From assembly GCF_000717185.1 (NCBI RefSeq), contig NZ_JNYE01000021.1, forward strand, positions 13,771-77,770: 64,000 nt of DNA, given 5' to 3'. Below the pieces are notes generated by a model. It had not been told where the DNA came from, searched no databases, and saw nothing but the letters and a program-made list of their open reading frames with translations. This stretch comes from Kitasatospora phosalacinea. Its GTDB lineage: Bacteria; Actinomycetota; Actinomycetes; Streptomycetales; Streptomycetaceae. Positions 32,946-42,771 of the stretch are shown here, piece by piece; position 1 is the first letter of the stretch, and every line of letters starts with the position of its first letter. The position numbers and the translations under genes were made by a program.

Positions 32946-33830
32946 ATGCGAGTTCATCGTACCGCCCACCGTTCCCGCTTCACCGTCTTCCCGAACGAAA
33001 TGCTGCAACAGGTCGGGTTGCGCAACGCGCCGCGGGGGCTGCTCACCTTCCTGCTCTCCCTCCCCGACGAGTGCCGGATGACCGCCAAGCAGATGGCGCG
33101 GACGACGGGCGACAGCCTCTACTCGACCCGCCGCTCGCTGCGGGAGCTCACCGCCGCCGGTTACTACATCGTCGTCAGGATCAAGCTGCCCAACGGCCGG
33201 TTCAACTCCGTGCAGCACGTCACGGACACTCCGCACCAGTTCGGACCGGGTGACGGCTTTCCGGCACCCGGTTCTCGTGCACCCTCCAAGACAAAGAAAC
33301 CAAGCAAAGAAACCCCCCTCCCGCCCCTCCTGCCCGAACCTCCCGTGGTTCCGCGCCCGCGAACCGAAACGCCGCCACCGGCGGCGCCGAAACCGCCCGC
33401 GCCCCGCCGCCCCGCGCCCGTCCTGGACGGGCGGGCCAGGGCCGCCGCCGACACGCTGCTGCGCGTCGTCCGCTCCGAGCCCCGGCTGCGGATCGGCGAG
33501 GCCGAGGCGGCCCGCCTCGCGCCGCTGGTCATGGGCTGGATCGACCGCGGCAGCAGCGCCTCCGACCTGGCCGCCGCCCTGCTGCCCGGCCTCCCCGAGC
33601 ACGTCCACTCCCCCACCGGGTTCCTCCACCGCCGCCTGACCGACAAACTCCCCGCCACCTTCGCCCCACAGGCCCCCGTCCCCGTCTGCGACTCCTGCCG
33701 CAACCCCGTCCCCCGCCCGGGCCTCTGCGCGCCCTGCGCCCAGACCCCGCCCCCCGCCCCGATCACCCCCGGCACCGGCCCCGCCCTGGCCCGCGAGGCC
33801 CTCCGCCGCGCCCGGGCGGCCGCCTCCTGA
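32946..33830 (+). CDS. Winged-helix protein of an actinomycete-specific family
   Basis: A 294-residue protein. Residues about 1-80 form a winged helix-turn-helix (SRFTVFPNEMLQQVGLRNAP, then MTAKQMARTTGDSLYSTRRS and LTAAGYYIVVRI), a pattern found in many streptomycete helix-turn-helix proteins that begin MRVHRTAH. A Lys/Pro-rich linker follows. The C-terminal third carries a Cys4 zinc-ribbon-like knuckle: VCDSCRNPVPRPGLCAPC. ATG 32946 has AGGAG eleven bases upstream. The target genes are unknown. Such genes are often present in many copies per genome. Confidence 0.82.
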   Translation: MRVHRTAHRSRFTVFPNEMLQQVGLRNAPRGLLTFLLSLPDECRMTAKQMARTTGDSLYSTRRSLRELTAAGYYIVVRIKLPNGRFNSVQHVTDTPHQFGPGDGFPAPGSRAPSKTKKPSKETPLPPLLPEPPVVPRPRTETPPPAAPKPPAPRRPAPVLDGRARAAADTLLRVVRSEPRLRIGEAEAARLAPLVMGWIDRGSSASDLAAALLPGLPEHVHSPTGFLHRRLTDKLPATFAPQAPVPVCDSCRNPVPRPGLCAPCAQTPPPAPITPGTGPALAREALRRARAAAS

Positions 33831-33841
33831 CCGCTCCGGGC

Positions 33842-35074
33842 TCAGGCCGGGGCCTTCGCCAGGTCGGGCCGGTCGTCGGCCGGGGCCGGGGCGAAGTGCG
33901 GGGCGAGCGGGAGGACGGCCAGGACGAGGAGCATGGGGGCGCAGAAGGCCCAGCGGTAGTCGGAGAGTTCGGCGAGGGCTCCGACCAGGGGGGAGCCGAT
34001 CAGGAAGCCGACGTAGTTGAAGAGGTTGAGGCGGGCGACGGCGGCGTCGCTGGCGTGCGGGAAGAGGCGGCCGCCCGCGGCGAAGACCTGGGGGATGATC
34101 GCGCAGATGCCGAAGCCGAGGACGGTGAAGCCGAGGACGCCGGTCCAGGTGCCGGGGGCGAGGACGGCGATCAGGAAGCCCGCGGCGGCGACGGCGGTGC
34201 CGGTGCGGACGACGGGGAGGACGGTGAAGCGCTGGACGGCGCGGTCGCCGACGGCGCGGCCGAGCAGCATGGCGACCATGTAGCCGAGGTAGGAGAACTT
34301 GGCGAGGTCCTCGGGGCTGTGCAGGCCGTCGGTGAGGTACTTGACGCTGTAGTTGGAGACCGAGGCGTCGGCGATGTACGCGAAGGCCATCACGGCGCAC
34401 AGCGGGAGCAGCGGCTTCCAGGGGATGCGGCGGGCGGCGAGGGCGGCGGCCTCGCGGACGGCGTCGCCGAGTTCGGCGGGGCCCGCGAACCGGCGTCCGG
34501 CGACGATCGCGGCGGGGACGAGGACGGCCGCGGCACCGCCGAACAGCAGGGGCAGTCCGGCGTCCCGGTGGGCGCCGACCGCGGCGATCGCGGCGCCGAC
34601 GATGCCGCCGAGGCTGAACGCGGCGTGGAAGCCGATCATGATGCTGCGGCCGTAGCGGTGCTGGAGGCCGACGCCGAGCATGTTCATGGAGGCGTCGAGG
34701 GCGCCGACCAGGAGGCCGAACAGGCCGAGGGCGACCGCGAGTTGCCACAGCCGGGAGCCGAGGCCGGTGAGGGCGAGGGTGAGGCAGAGCGCGGGTTGGA
34801 CGACGCGCAGGACGCCGCGGGCGGTGGTGCGTTCGACCAGCCGCTCGGAGGCGATCGAGCCGACGCCGGCCAGGATCGGGACGGCGGCGAGGAAGACGGG
34901 GAGCAGGCCGTCGCTGAGGCCGTAACGTTTCTGCAGTTCGGTGATGCAGGTGACCAGCAGGGCGAAGGTGGTGCCCTGGAGGAAGAAGGAGACGGCCAGC
35001 GCGGCCCGGGCCTGCCGGAGCCGGGGAGTGGGTTCGGCCGGGGCCGTGACCTGCATCGGGACCTCGCTCACCAC
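33842..35074 (-). CDS. MFS transporter
   Basis: A 410-residue membrane transporter with about twelve transmembrane helices. The N-terminal helix is FFLQGTTFALLVTCITELQ. The loop 2-3 motif usually written GxxxDRxGRR is only loosely present (SERLVERTTARGVLR). The family resembles sugar or drug antiporter-like MFS proteins related to the FucP/YbjJ group (MNMLGVGLQHRYGRSIMIGFHA is close to YbjJ). The substrate is unknown. It is convergent with the winged-helix gene, with only 11 bases between stops. The gene stands alone in its transcription unit. Confidence 0.9.
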   Translation of the reverse strand: MVSEVPMQVTAPAEPTPRLRQARAALAVSFFLQGTTFALLVTCITELQKRYGLSDGLLPVFLAAVPILAGVGSIASERLVERTTARGVLRVVQPALCLTLALTGLGSRLWQLAVALGLFGLLVGALDASMNMLGVGLQHRYGRSIMIGFHAAFSLGGIVGAAIAAVGAHRDAGLPLLFGGAAAVLVPAAIVAGRRFAGPAELGDAVREAAALAARRIPWKPLLPLCAVMAFAYIADASVSNYSVKYLTDGLHSPEDLAKFSYLGYMVAMLLGRAVGDRAVQRFTVLPVVRTGTAVAAAGFLIAVLAPGTWTGVLGFTVLGFGICAIIPQVFAAGGRLFPHASDAAVARLNLFNYVGFLIGSPLVGALAELSDYRWAFCAPMLLVLAVLPLAPHFAPAPADDRPDLAKAPA

Positions 35075-35151
35075 CGACGCTACCGGCCGGTACGCAACTG
35101 TTGGGCAGAGCGTAGGCGGTCGGCGGCGCCCGCGGGAGGGGGGCGGAGGGA

Positions 35152-35817
35152 TCAGTTCGGCAGCAGCGCGATCGCCTCGTCCAGCGCGGTGAGCAGCCCG
35201 GTCGCGCCCGCCGAGGTGAGCTTGGCCGGGTCGGTGAGCGCCGCGTAGCCGTACACGTCCATCCCGGCGGCGCGGGCGGCCAGGACGCCGTTGCGGCTGT
35301 CCTCCAGGACGAGGCAGCGGGCCGGGTCGACGCCCATGGTGCGGGCGGCGTGCAGGAACAGGTCGGGGGCGGGCTTGCCGACGCCGACGTCCTGGGCGGA
35401 GAACAGCAGCTCGTCGGTGAAGTACCCGGACAGGCCGGTGAGGCGGTGCGCGGTGCGGATCCAGGAGTGGTGGGCGGAGGAGGCGACGCAGTAGCGGACG
35501 CCGTGCTCCCGGAGGTGCCCGAGCAGCTGCTCCGCCCCGGCGACCGGCTTCAGCTCGTCCGCGAAGGCGGCGAACACCCGGTCGTGGAACAGGTCGTCGA
35601 AGCCCTCCGGGAGGCGCGCGCCGTACCGCTCGGCGACGACGTCGTGCACGGTGTGCGCGGCGGTGCCCATGAAGTCCCGGTAGGAGTCCTCGATGGTGGT
35701 GGGGTGGCCGAGCTCGGTCAGGTACTCGGCGAGCACCCGGTTGGAGATCGGCTCGCTGTCCACCAGCACGCCGTCGTTGTCCAGGATCAGCAGGTCGTAG
35801 CCCGTGTCGTCGCTCAC
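35152..35817 (-). CDS. HAD-superfamily hydrolase (beta-phosphoglucomutase-like)
   Basis: A 221-residue HAD hydrolase of subclass IA. Motif I is LLILDNDGVLVDSEPISN (DxDGxxxDS), the cap domain follows, motif II is CVASSAHHSWI, motif III lysine lies in VGVGKPAPDLF and motif IV in CLVLEDSRNGVLAA. It resembles sugar-phosphate phosphatases and beta-phosphoglucomutases. GTG 35817 starts the frame; the larger frame through proC is a shadow. It is separated from the proC stop by only a dozen bases, so the two are probably co-transcribed. Confidence 0.93.
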   Translation of the reverse strand: MSDDTGYDLLILDNDGVLVDSEPISNRVLAEYLTELGHPTTIEDSYRDFMGTAAHTVHDVVAERYGARLPEGFDDLFHDRVFAAFADELKPVAGAEQLLGHLREHGVRYCVASSAHHSWIRTAHRLTGLSGYFTDELLFSAQDVGVGKPAPDLFLHAARTMGVDPARCLVLEDSRNGVLAARAAGMDVYGYAALTDPAKLTSAGATGLLTALDEAIALLPN

Positions 35818-35828
35818 GGGGTCCGAGC

Positions 35829-36656
35829 CTACTTGCCGCCGCCGGCCAGCTCCCGGGAGCGGTCCCGGGCGGCCTCCAGGGCGCCGAGCAGGGCGGCCCG
35901 GACGCCGTGGTTCTCCAGCTCGCGGATGGCGGCGATGGTCGTCCCGGCCGGGGAGGTGACGGCCTCGCGGAGCTTCACGGGGTGCTCGCCGGAGTCGCGC
36001 AGCATCACCGAGGCGCCGATCGCGGACTGCACGATCAGCTCGTGCGCGACCTGCCGGGGCAGGCCGAGCAGGATGCCCGCGTCGATCATCGCCTCGACCA
36101 GGAAGTAGAAGTACGCGGGGCCGGAGCCGGACAGCGCGGTGGCGGCGTCCTGCTGCCCCTCCGGGACGCGCAGCGCCTTGCCGACCGAGCGGAAGATCGC
36201 CTCGGTGCGGGCCAGGTGCGCCTCGGTGGCGTGCGAGCCGCCCGAGATGACGCTCATGCCCTCGTCGACCAGGACGGGCGTGTTGGGCATCACCCGGACG
36301 ACCGGGGTGCCGGGGGCGAGGCGCTCCTCGAACCAGGCGGTGGGGATGCCCGCGGCGGCCGAGACGACCAGCTTGTCGGCGGCGACGTGCTCGGCCAGCT
36401 CCTCCAGCAGGGTGCCCATGTCCTGCGGCTTGACCGCGAGGATCAGGGTGTCGGCGAGCTTGGCGGCCTCGGCGTTGGTGACGGTGGTGACGCCGTAGCG
36501 GTCGGCGAGCTCGGTGGCGCGCTCGGCGCGGCGGGCGGTGACCAGGACGTCGGCGGGCGACGCACCGGCCCGCAGCAGGCCGGAGAGCAGGGCCTCGCCG
36601 ATCTTGCCCGTCCCGAGGAAGGCGATCTTCTGGTCGACGGTGGGGCTGTCGCTCAT
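35829..36656 (-). CDS. proC: Pyrroline-5-carboxylate reductase
   Basis: A 275-residue enzyme for the last step of proline synthesis. The dinucleotide motif is IAFLGTGKIGEALLSGLL at the N-terminus, and the family signature is in LSGSGPAYFYFLVEAMIDAG, then SPAGTTIAAI near the C-terminus. Length is normal. ATG 36656; the frame reaching to 37268 overlaps the divergent membrane protein gene and is rejected. It acts on glutamate-derived pyrroline-5-carboxylate in the cytosol. The neighbouring HAD gene is in the same direction. Confidence 0.96.
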   Translation of the reverse strand: MSDSPTVDQKIAFLGTGKIGEALLSGLLRAGASPADVLVTARRAERATELADRYGVTTVTNAEAAKLADTLILAVKPQDMGTLLEELAEHVAADKLVVSAAAGIPTAWFEERLAPGTPVVRVMPNTPVLVDEGMSVISGGSHATEAHLARTEAIFRSVGKALRVPEGQQDAATALSGSGPAYFYFLVEAMIDAGILLGLPRQVAHELIVQSAIGASVMLRDSGEHPVKLREAVTSPAGTTIAAIRELENHGVRAALLGALEAARDRSRELAGGGK

Positions 36657-36813
36657 GGTGCGTACCTCCGTGCGCTGCGGTTGCTGTCCGCCATCTTGCC
36701 CCGGGACCGGCCGCCCCGGCGGAGGTGTCCACCCTGCGGGCGGCACCCCAGTAGGGGGAATCTCAGGGGTGCGGGCTCTGGATTCCGGGGCCGGGCGGGA
36801 GCACCGTGGAGGC

Positions 36814-37257
36814 ATGGGACACGGAGAGTTGTCAGGACGTGAGAACCGCCAGGTCGCCGTCGCCGCCGCGACGCTCGGGCCGTGGCGGACGGCGGCGGCG
36901 GTGGGCACGGTGGTCGGCGGGGCCGCGCTCGCGGTGGAAGTGGTCACCCTCGACTGGTCGTTGGACATCCTGTCCTGGCCGGTGAGCTTGGGGCTGTTCT
37001 TCTTCTTCCTGGTCGGCACGGTCGGCGGCCGGCTGCGCGGCGGCGGCGACCGGCGGCTGCGCCGCTGGGCGGACGAGCACCCGTGGCAGTCCGCGCTGCC
37101 CGCCGCCGGGGCGCTGCTGGCCCTGGACACCCTGGTGCTGTGGCTGCTGGGCGACCACAGCCTGTTCGGGGCGCTGTTCACCTCGCTGCTCCCGGCCGGG
37201 GCGCTGCTCGCGGTGGCGGGCGTGGCGGGGGCGGTGAAGGCGGCCCGCAAGGGCTGA
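36814..37257 (+). CDS. Conserved membrane protein of unknown function
   Basis: A 147-residue protein with about three or four transmembrane helices (TAAAVGTVVGGAALAVEVV; LSWPVSLGLFFFFLVGTV; ALPAAGALLALDTLVLWLL; LFTSLLPAGALLAVAGVAG). A basic loop GGRLRGGGDRRLRRWADEH separates the middle helices. No recognised domain. ATG 36814 has a GTGGAGGC ribosome site next to it. It stands divergent from proC with 157 bp between, and 60 bp before the next gene. Confidence 0.8.
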   Translation: MGHGELSGRENRQVAVAAATLGPWRTAAAVGTVVGGAALAVEVVTLDWSLDILSWPVSLGLFFFFLVGTVGGRLRGGGDRRLRRWADEHPWQSALPAAGALLALDTLVLWLLGDHSLFGALFTSLLPAGALLAVAGVAGAVKAARKG

Positions 37258-37318
37258 CGGCGCGTCATGTCCGACCCCCGTCGTCGGGCTGTCGGCGGTG
37301 GTCGGCATACTTCCGGCC

Positions 37319-38542
37319 GTGCCGACGATAGATGAGCCGAGGCCGGACGACGGCGGCCCCGGCAGACCCGACGACCCCTTCGAGGGGCTGGTGCTGGACG
37401 AGGAGTTCGTCCGGTCCGCGACGAACAAGGAGGCGTCCGGGCGGGCCCGGATGCTGACCGAGCGGTGGAAGAAGAACCCGCCGCCGGAGAACGAGCCGTG
37501 GCGCCCGACGACGGAGGTCCGCCCCGTCACGCAGATCCGCCGCTCCCGGTGGCGCCGCCGGGCCCGCCCGGTGGGGCGCTACCCGAGGGCGCGGTGGCGG
37601 CCGGGCGTGGGCAGCGCGCTGGCGCTGCTGACGGTGCCGGTGCTGGTGCTGATCGGGCTGGCGTCCCTCGGCGACGGTTCGACGCTCCCGCCGAAGTCCT
37701 CCGCGCTGCCCACCCTGGGCGCGGAGACCGCCCCGCCGAGCAGCGCCCCGCCCGCCGTGGACCCGGACGTGCCGACCCCGGAGCGCCCCTGGGCGGGTTC
37801 GCCCGCCGAGGCCTGGCCGAACGGCGCGGACGGCATCGGGATGCCCGACAGCATGCCCGCGACGGGCGTGTTCAGCGCGAAGCAGGTGGCCGCGAACGTG
37901 GACGCGGTGAAGGCGTACCTGGTCGCCGGCAACCTCGATCCGCAGGTGCTGTCGGGCAGGAGCGCCCAGCCCGTCCTGGACCTGCTGGACGAGCGGGACG
38001 CGGCCGACCTCGCCAAGGCGGTGGCCCACCCGACCGTCGAGGACAACCCGACCGACTGGCTGAGCCGTTTCAACCCGGCCTGGGCGGTACCGGTCACCGA
38101 CCAGGTCAAGGTGCAGGGCTCGATCAGCTTCAAGGACGACGGCGAGAACGGCATGCTGGTGCACACCGACGTGACCTACGTGTACGCGCTGCGCCCCGGC
38201 CCGGACGCCGGGAAGACCACCGACAGTGCGCGTCCGGCCTCCTGGGTGCAGGCCGACCACAGCCGGGAGGTGACCCGGGAGATCGTCAGGCGCTCGCAGG
38301 ACTTCCGGTTCTACGACCCGAAGCACTACAAGGTGACGCCCGGCAAGCCGGTGCTCAGCCACAGCAGCAGCGAGTTCGGCAACAACCGATGCGAGATGGG
38401 CTCCGGCTACCTGGAACCGGAGTTCGACTTCATGCGAGCCACCCCCACCGGCCCGGCCCCGAGCGGCCCGGAGTCCGACCCGTACGACCGGACCAAGCCG
38501 ATGCGGACGGACGGGGAGTGCGGGCAGATCAGCCGCAGCTGA
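37319..38542 (+). CDS. Conserved single-pass membrane protein
   Basis: A 407-residue protein of unknown function. The first 85 residues are cytosolic, polar and end in a strongly basic patch (RRSRWRRRARPVGRYPRARW). One transmembrane helix (GSALALLTVPVLVLIGLASL) follows at about residues 97-116, then an extracytoplasmic domain with a Pro-rich linker and a segment containing DVTYVYALRPGPDAG. The tail has two cysteines (NNRCEMGSG, DGECGQIS). GTG 37319 is likely the start: CATACT ends seven bases earlier, which suggests a leaderless message. Type II topology with a basic cytosolic tail resembles streptomycete SCO-type envelope proteins. Confidence 0.8.
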   Translation: MPTIDEPRPDDGGPGRPDDPFEGLVLDEEFVRSATNKEASGRARMLTERWKKNPPPENEPWRPTTEVRPVTQIRRSRWRRRARPVGRYPRARWRPGVGSALALLTVPVLVLIGLASLGDGSTLPPKSSALPTLGAETAPPSSAPPAVDPDVPTPERPWAGSPAEAWPNGADGIGMPDSMPATGVFSAKQVAANVDAVKAYLVAGNLDPQVLSGRSAQPVLDLLDERDAADLAKAVAHPTVEDNPTDWLSRFNPAWAVPVTDQVKVQGSISFKDDGENGMLVHTDVTYVYALRPGPDAGKTTDSARPASWVQADHSREVTREIVRRSQDFRFYDPKHYKVTPGKPVLSHSSSEFGNNRCEMGSGYLEPEFDFMRATPTGPAPSGPESDPYDRTKPMRTDGECGQISRS

Positions 38543-38549
38543 CGGACGC

Positions 38550-39071
38550 TCAGGCCCGCCGCCGGGCCGCCCTGCGGGCCTCGCGCTCCGCCCGGGCGGC
38601 CCGGCGGCGGTGCCAGGTGGCGTTCTCCTGGTCGTAGGCGGCGCGCTTGAGGCCCTCGCCGGGGGCCTCGACCAGGCTGCGGGCGAAGTAGACGGCCAGG
38701 GCGCCGACGAAGCCGACCAGCCAGACCCCGGCGAGCTGCTTCTCCTCGGCCGCCCAGCCGGTCAGCGACTCCTTGCCCTCGGTGAGGATCTTCCAGTTCC
38801 GCAGCCCCGCCATGGCGGAGCAGAGGCCGAGGGCGAGGGTCAGCAGCAGGGTGAGCGGGGCGGCGCCGGAGAGCCGGACGCCGGAGACGCCCAGGCGCAG
38901 CGCGAACGCCCCCGCGGCGGTGGCCGCGAGGGCGCCGAGCGGGACGACGGCGCGGCGCAGCCAGTAGGCGGTGCCGCGGTCGACCCAGGTGGTGCCGAAC
39001 CAGCGGATCGGCGGGGGGACGGGGGCCCCGTCCGCGGTGGTGGTCGCGCTCGTCGTGCTCGTCGTGCTCAC
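38550..39071 (-). CDS. Conserved membrane protein
   Basis: A 173-residue protein with three or four predicted membrane helices: VPLGALAATAAGAFALRLG, APLTLLLTLALGLCSAMAG and LAGVWLVGFVGALAVYFAR. The first 30 residues are Thr/Ser-rich, and the C-terminus is a very basic helix (RRRAARAEREARRAARRRA). No domain known. Such a protein is found beside ilvD in streptomycetes, if memory is correct. It is convergent with the preceding plus-strand gene, with only seven bases between stops. Confidence 0.8.
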   Translation of the reverse strand: MSTTSTTSATTTADGAPVPPPIRWFGTTWVDRGTAYWLRRAVVPLGALAATAAGAFALRLGVSGVRLSGAAPLTLLLTLALGLCSAMAGLRNWKILTEGKESLTGWAAEEKQLAGVWLVGFVGALAVYFARSLVEAPGEGLKRAAYDQENATWHRRRAARAEREARRAARRRA

Positions 39072-39120
39072 GGTCCGATTATCACCACGAACGGGGGCCC
39101 TCCCCCGGGTGCCACGCGCC

Positions 39121-40965
39121 TCAGCCGAGCTTGGAGACGTCCCGGACGGCGCCCTTGTCGGCGGAGGTGGCCATCGCCGCGTACGCCCGGAGCGCGGCCG
39201 AGACCTGGCGGTCGCGGTTCTTCGGGCGGTAGCCGCCCTCGGACTCCAGCTTGAGCCGGCGCTCGTGCAGCTCCTCGAAGGAGACGTCCAAGTTGATGGT
39301 GCGGGCCGGGATGTCGATGGTGATCGAGTCGCCGTCCTCGACCAGGGCGATGGCGCCGCCGGAGGCCGCCTCCGGGGAGACGTGGCCGATGGAGAGGCCG
39401 GAGGTGCCGCCGGAGAAGCGGCCGTCGGTGATCAGCGCGCAGGCCTTGCCCAGGCCGCGGCCCTTCAGGAACGAGGTCGGGTAGAGCATCTCCTGCATGC
39501 CCGGGCCGCCCTTGGGGCCCTCGTAGCGGATGACCACCACGTCGCCCTCGGTGATCTCCTTGCGGAGGATCTTGTCGACGGCCTCGTCCTGGGACTCGCA
39601 GACCACGGCCTTGCCCTGGAAGCGCCAGATCGACTCGTCCACGCCCGCGGTCTTCACCACGCAGCCGTCCTCGGCGATGTTGCCGTAGAGCACCGCGAGG
39701 CCGCCCTCGACCGAGTAGGCGTGCTCGACGCTGCGGATGCAGCCGCCCGCGGCGTCGGTGTCCAGGGTGTCCCAGCGCTCGGACTGGCTGAACGCCTCGG
39801 CGGAGCGGACGCAGCCGGGGGCGGCGTACCAGAGGTCGACGGCCTCCTCGGAGGCCGAGCCGCCGCGCACGTCCCAGGTCTTCATCCACTCGGCGAGCGA
39901 GTCGGAGTGCACGGTGTGCACGTCCTCGTGCAGCAGGCCGCCGCGGTACAGCTCGCCGAGGATGGCGGGGATGCCGCCGGCCCGGTGCACGTCCTCCATG
40001 TAGTAGGAGCCGTTCGGGGCGACCTTGGACAGGCAGGGGACCTTGCGGGAGATGCTGTCGATCACCCGCATGTCGAAGTCGACCTCGGCCTCCTGGGCGG
40101 CGGCCAGCAGGTGCAGGATCGTGTTGGTGGAGCCGCCCATCGCGATGTCCAGCGCCATGGCGTTCTCGAACGCGGCCCGGGTGGCGATGTTGCGCGGCAG
40201 CACCGAGTCGTCGTCGCCGCCGTAGTAGCGGTTGGTGATGTCGACGACGGTGCGCCCGGCCTGCTCGTACAGGGCGCGGCGGCCGGTGTGGGTGGCCAGC
40301 AGCGAGCCGTTGCCGGGCAGCGAGAGGCCGATCGCCTCGGTCAGGCAGTTCATCGAGTTGGCGGTGAACATGCCGGAGCAGGAGCCGCAGGTCGGACAGG
40401 CGTTCTCCTCGATGATCGAGATGTCCGCGTCGGAGACGTTCTCGTTCACCGCCTGGGAGATCGCGTCGACCAGGTCCAGCTTGCGGACGGTGCCGTCGAC
40501 CAGGGTGGCCTTGCCGGCCTCCATCGGGCCGCCGGAGACGAAGACCGTCGGGATGTTCAGGCGCAGCGCGGCCATCAGCATGCCGGGGGTGATCTTGTCG
40601 CAGTTGGAGATGCAGATCAGCGCGTCGGCGCAGTGCGCGTTGACCATGTACTCGACCGAGTCGGCGATCAGGTCGCGCGAGGGCAGCGAGTACAGCATGC
40701 CGTCGTGGCCCATCGCGATGCCGTCGTCGACCGCGATGGTGTTGAACTCGCGCGGGATGCCGCCCGCCTGCTTGATCGCCTCGGAGACGATCCGGCCGAC
40801 CGGCTGCAGGTGGGTGTGGCCCGGGACGAACTCGGTGAAGGAGTTGGCGACCGCGACGATCGGCTTGCCGAAGTCCTCGCGGGCTACGCCCGCGGCGCGC
40901 AGAAGGGCGCGCGCGCCCGCCATGTTGCGACCCTGGGTGACCGTGTTGGACCTCAGCTGGGGCAT
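39121..40965 (-). CDS. ilvD: Dihydroxy-acid dehydratase
   Basis: A 614-residue iron-sulfur enzyme for branched-chain amino acid and pantothenate precursors. It forms 2-keto-isovalerate, the precursor of ketopantoate. Cluster cysteines are in [14 protein letters not shown] and [18 protein letters not shown], with the metal site completed by [15 protein letters not shown]. Starts [19 protein letters not shown], as in the long IlvD form. ATG 40965; the frame reaching into 41427 is a shadow. Length (about 615) fits the E. coli-like type. Feeds the panC/panD cluster found 16 kb away. Confidence 0.97.
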   Translation of the reverse strand: MPQLRSNTVTQGRNMAGARALLRAAGVAREDFGKPIVAVANSFTEFVPGHTHLQPVGRIVSEAIKQAGGIPREFNTIAVDDGIAMGHDGMLYSLPSRDLIADSVEYMVNAHCADALICISNCDKITPGMLMAALRLNIPTVFVSGGPMEAGKATLVDGTVRKLDLVDAISQAVNENVSDADISIIEENACPTCGSCSGMFTANSMNCLTEAIGLSLPGNGSLLATHTGRRALYEQAGRTVVDITNRYYGGDDDSVLPRNIATRAAFENAMALDIAMGGSTNTILHLLAAAQEAEVDFDMRVIDSISRKVPCLSKVAPNGSYYMEDVHRAGGIPAILGELYRGGLLHEDVHTVHSDSLAEWMKTWDVRGGSASEEAVDLWYAAPGCVRSAEAFSQSERWDTLDTDAAGGCIRSVEHAYSVEGGLAVLYGNIAEDGCVVKTAGVDESIWRFQGKAVVCESQDEAVDKILRKEITEGDVVVIRYEGPKGGPGMQEMLYPTSFLKGRGLGKACALITDGRFSGGTSGLSIGHVSPEAASGGAIALVEDGDSITIDIPARTINLDVSFEELHERRLKLESEGGYRPKNRDRQVSAALRAYAAMATSADKGAVRDVSKLG

Positions 40966-41081
40966 CGTTGCCGCTCCTTCAGGAGACTTTCGGGATCCGT
41001 CGAGCCTACGCCCGCACCGGCCGCTTCCGGACCCGGTGTCCGCGATGCGGTCAGTGCGGGCGCGTCCGGCGGACGCCCCGG

Positions 41082-41837
41082 CTACGGTTTCGGCGCCACG
41101 AGGACGTCCAGCCGGTACGGCTCGACCACCTGCCCGTCCGGGAACTCCGCGAGCAGCGCCTCCCGCTCCGCGGCCAGCACCGGGGCCCGCTGCTCGGGTT
41201 CCAGCACCGCGAAGTACGAGCGGGAGGTCAGGTCGTCGATCACCTGTTCCACCGGGACGCACCGCTCCCAGCGCAGCTGCGCGGTGCGCACCTCCAGGCC
41301 CGACTCCGTCAGGTCCCGGTGCCGGACGTTCACCCCGCCGTAGTGGTGGTAGGTCGGCAGGGCCGCGACCATCCGCGCCTGCTGCGCGGCCAGCCACGGC
41401 ACCTCGTAGTCCTTCACGTTCCACCACACCGCGAGCGCGCCGCCCGGGCGCAGCACCCGCAGCGCCTCCGGGATCGAGCGCCCCGGCTCGGTCCAGTGGA
41501 ACGCCTGGGCGTACGTCACGAAGTCCACCGAGGCGTCGTGGAAGGGCAGTTCGTCGCCGGTGGCCTTCACCACCGGCAGCTCGGGGCTGACCTCGCGCAG
41601 CACCGCCGCCATCCCCCCGCTCGGCTCGACCGCGACCACCCGGGCGCCGCGCCCGGCCAGCAGCCTGGTCGCGATGCCGGTGCCCGCGCCCACGTCCAGC
41701 ACGTCGGCGCCGTCCAGCGGGCGGCCGGACAGCCGCTCCAGCTCGTCGAACAGCTCCGCCGGGTAGGACGGCCGGGCGGCCTGGTACTGCGCGGCCACCG
41801 GGCCGAAGGAGTTGGCGTGCGTCTTCACGTCGTCCAT
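41082..41837 (-). CDS. SAM-dependent class I methyltransferase
   Basis: A 251-residue methyltransferase. Motif I is [20 protein letters not shown] at about residues 44-63, with the acidic residue of motif II in [10 protein letters not shown]. The family resembles UbiE/trans-aconitate methyltransferases ([17 protein letters not shown]). ATG 41837 has a GAGGAAC-type ribosome site; an ATG at 41867, overlapping the stop of the upstream gene, would add ten residues. The substrate is unknown. It is the last gene of a three-gene run (cupin, glyoxalase-like, methyltransferase) whose ends overlap or nearly touch. Confidence 0.9.
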   Translation of the reverse strand: MDDVKTHANSFGPVAAQYQAARPSYPAELFDELERLSGRPLDGADVLDVGAGTGIATRLLAGRGARVVAVEPSGGMAAVLREVSPELPVVKATGDELPFHDASVDFVTYAQAFHWTEPGRSIPEALRVLRPGGALAVWWNVKDYEVPWLAAQQARMVAALPTYHHYGGVNVRHRDLTESGLEVRTAQLRWERCVPVEQVIDDLTSRSYFAVLEPEQRAPVLAAEREALLAEFPDGQVVEPYRLDVLVAPKP

Positions 41838-41863
41838 GTCGTTCCCGTTCCTCGTTCCTCCGG

Positions 41864-42262
41864 TCATGCCCAGCTGCGCGAGCACAGCACCAGGCGGTAG
41901 CCGTCCGGGTCGCGCACGGTGACGCCGTGCTCGTCCCAGTACGGGTTGTGCGCGGCGACCCTGGTGCCGCCGGCCCGCACCAGCCGCTCCACCAGCGCCT
42001 GCTCCACCGGCCCGCCCAGGTACAGCACGAACAGGTCGTCGACGGTCGGGGTCGGCTCCAGCGGGCGCTCCGGGTCGAGGGTCAGCTCGAAGTGCCAGCC
42101 GCCGCCCGGGAAGCCGACCATCACCAGGTCGTGCTCGCCGGGCACCCGCTCGGCGGTGCGCCACAGCACCGACAGGCCCAGGCCCTCGGTCCAGAACCGC
42201 TCGGCGGCCGCCAGGTCCCGGGAGGGGCGGGCGTGCCGGACGTGGGTGGCAGCGCCGATCAC
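41864..42262 (-). CDS. VOC (glyoxalase/bleomycin-resistance) fold protein
   Basis: A 132-residue vicinal-oxygen-chelate protein. Two beta-alpha-beta-beta-beta modules are visible: [20 protein letters not shown] with LGLSVLWR, and [14 protein letters not shown] with a C-terminal [16 protein letters not shown]. The DPDGYxxxL strand is diagnostic. GTG 42262 overlaps the upstream cupin stop by four bases. The substrate is unknown; members act on thiol conjugates or catechols or bind drugs. It lies between a cupin gene and a methyltransferase gene in an apparent operon. Confidence 0.88.
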   Translation of the reverse strand: MIGAATHVRHARPSRDLAAAERFWTEGLGLSVLWRTAERVPGEHDLVMVGFPGGGWHFELTLDPERPLEPTPTVDDLFVLYLGGPVEQALVERLVRAGGTRVAAHNPYWDEHGVTVRDPDGYRLVLCSRSWA

Positions 42263-42729
42263 CCGAGCTCCGCCTTCCACACCGGGCTGTCCACGTAGTG
42301 GTTGTCGTAGCGTTCCGCCGACGCGCGGATCTCCGCCGGGTCGGCCTCGCCGCGGGTCACCCGGCTCAGCAGGCGCAGGTAGTCGAAGCGGCCCAGGCCC
42401 GGGGTGAAGGTGAACAGCACGTCCGCGGTGCGGCCCTTCGCGGCGGCGAAGGCGTGCGGGGTGCCCGGCGGCACCGCCAGGAAGTCGCCCTGCTCCAGCA
42501 CCACCACGCGGTCGTCGACCAGCACCCGCAGGGCGCCGTCCAGCACGAAGAACAGCTCGCTGGCCCGGGTGTGGAAGTGCGCGGGGGCGCCGACCGCGCC
42601 CTCGGCGAAGGCGGAGCGGTAGGTGGTGTGCCCGGCGTCCTCCCCCAGCAGGGACATCACGCTGCTCGGGTCCTTGCACGTCTCCGCCTCGTGGGCGCGT
42701 ACCGGCTCGACCGGGAATTCGTCGATCAT
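42259..42729 (-). CDS. Cupin-domain protein
   Basis: A 156-residue single-domain cupin. Cupin motif 1 is visible in GAPAHFHTRASELFFVLDG, motif 2 in LEQGDFLAVPPGTPHAFAA. The metal ligands HxH..E and the second-motif H are present, so a metal site is likely. The function is not defined by sequence. ATG 42729 starts the frame (MIDEFPVEPVRAHEAET). A DnaA-box-like TGTGGACAA is found 43 bases upstream. It forms the head of the three-gene run described with the VOC and methyltransferase genes. Confidence 0.88.
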   Translation of the reverse strand: MIDEFPVEPVRAHEAETCKDPSSVMSLLGEDAGHTTYRSAFAEGAVGAPAHFHTRASELFFVLDGALRVLVDDRVVVLEQGDFLAVPPGTPHAFAAAKGRTADVLFTFTPGLGRFDYLRLLSRVTRGEADPAEIRASAERYDNHYVDSPVWKAELG

Positions 42730-42771
42730 GCGGCCGACCCTAGGGCCAACTCGCCGCCCGCGCACACGTTT

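Noticed and set aside
38971..41343. A 790-residue plus-strand frame opposite ilvD
   Set aside because: It is a GC-skew shadow: ilvD on the minus strand has all catalytic motifs, while this frame is low complexity with no domain.
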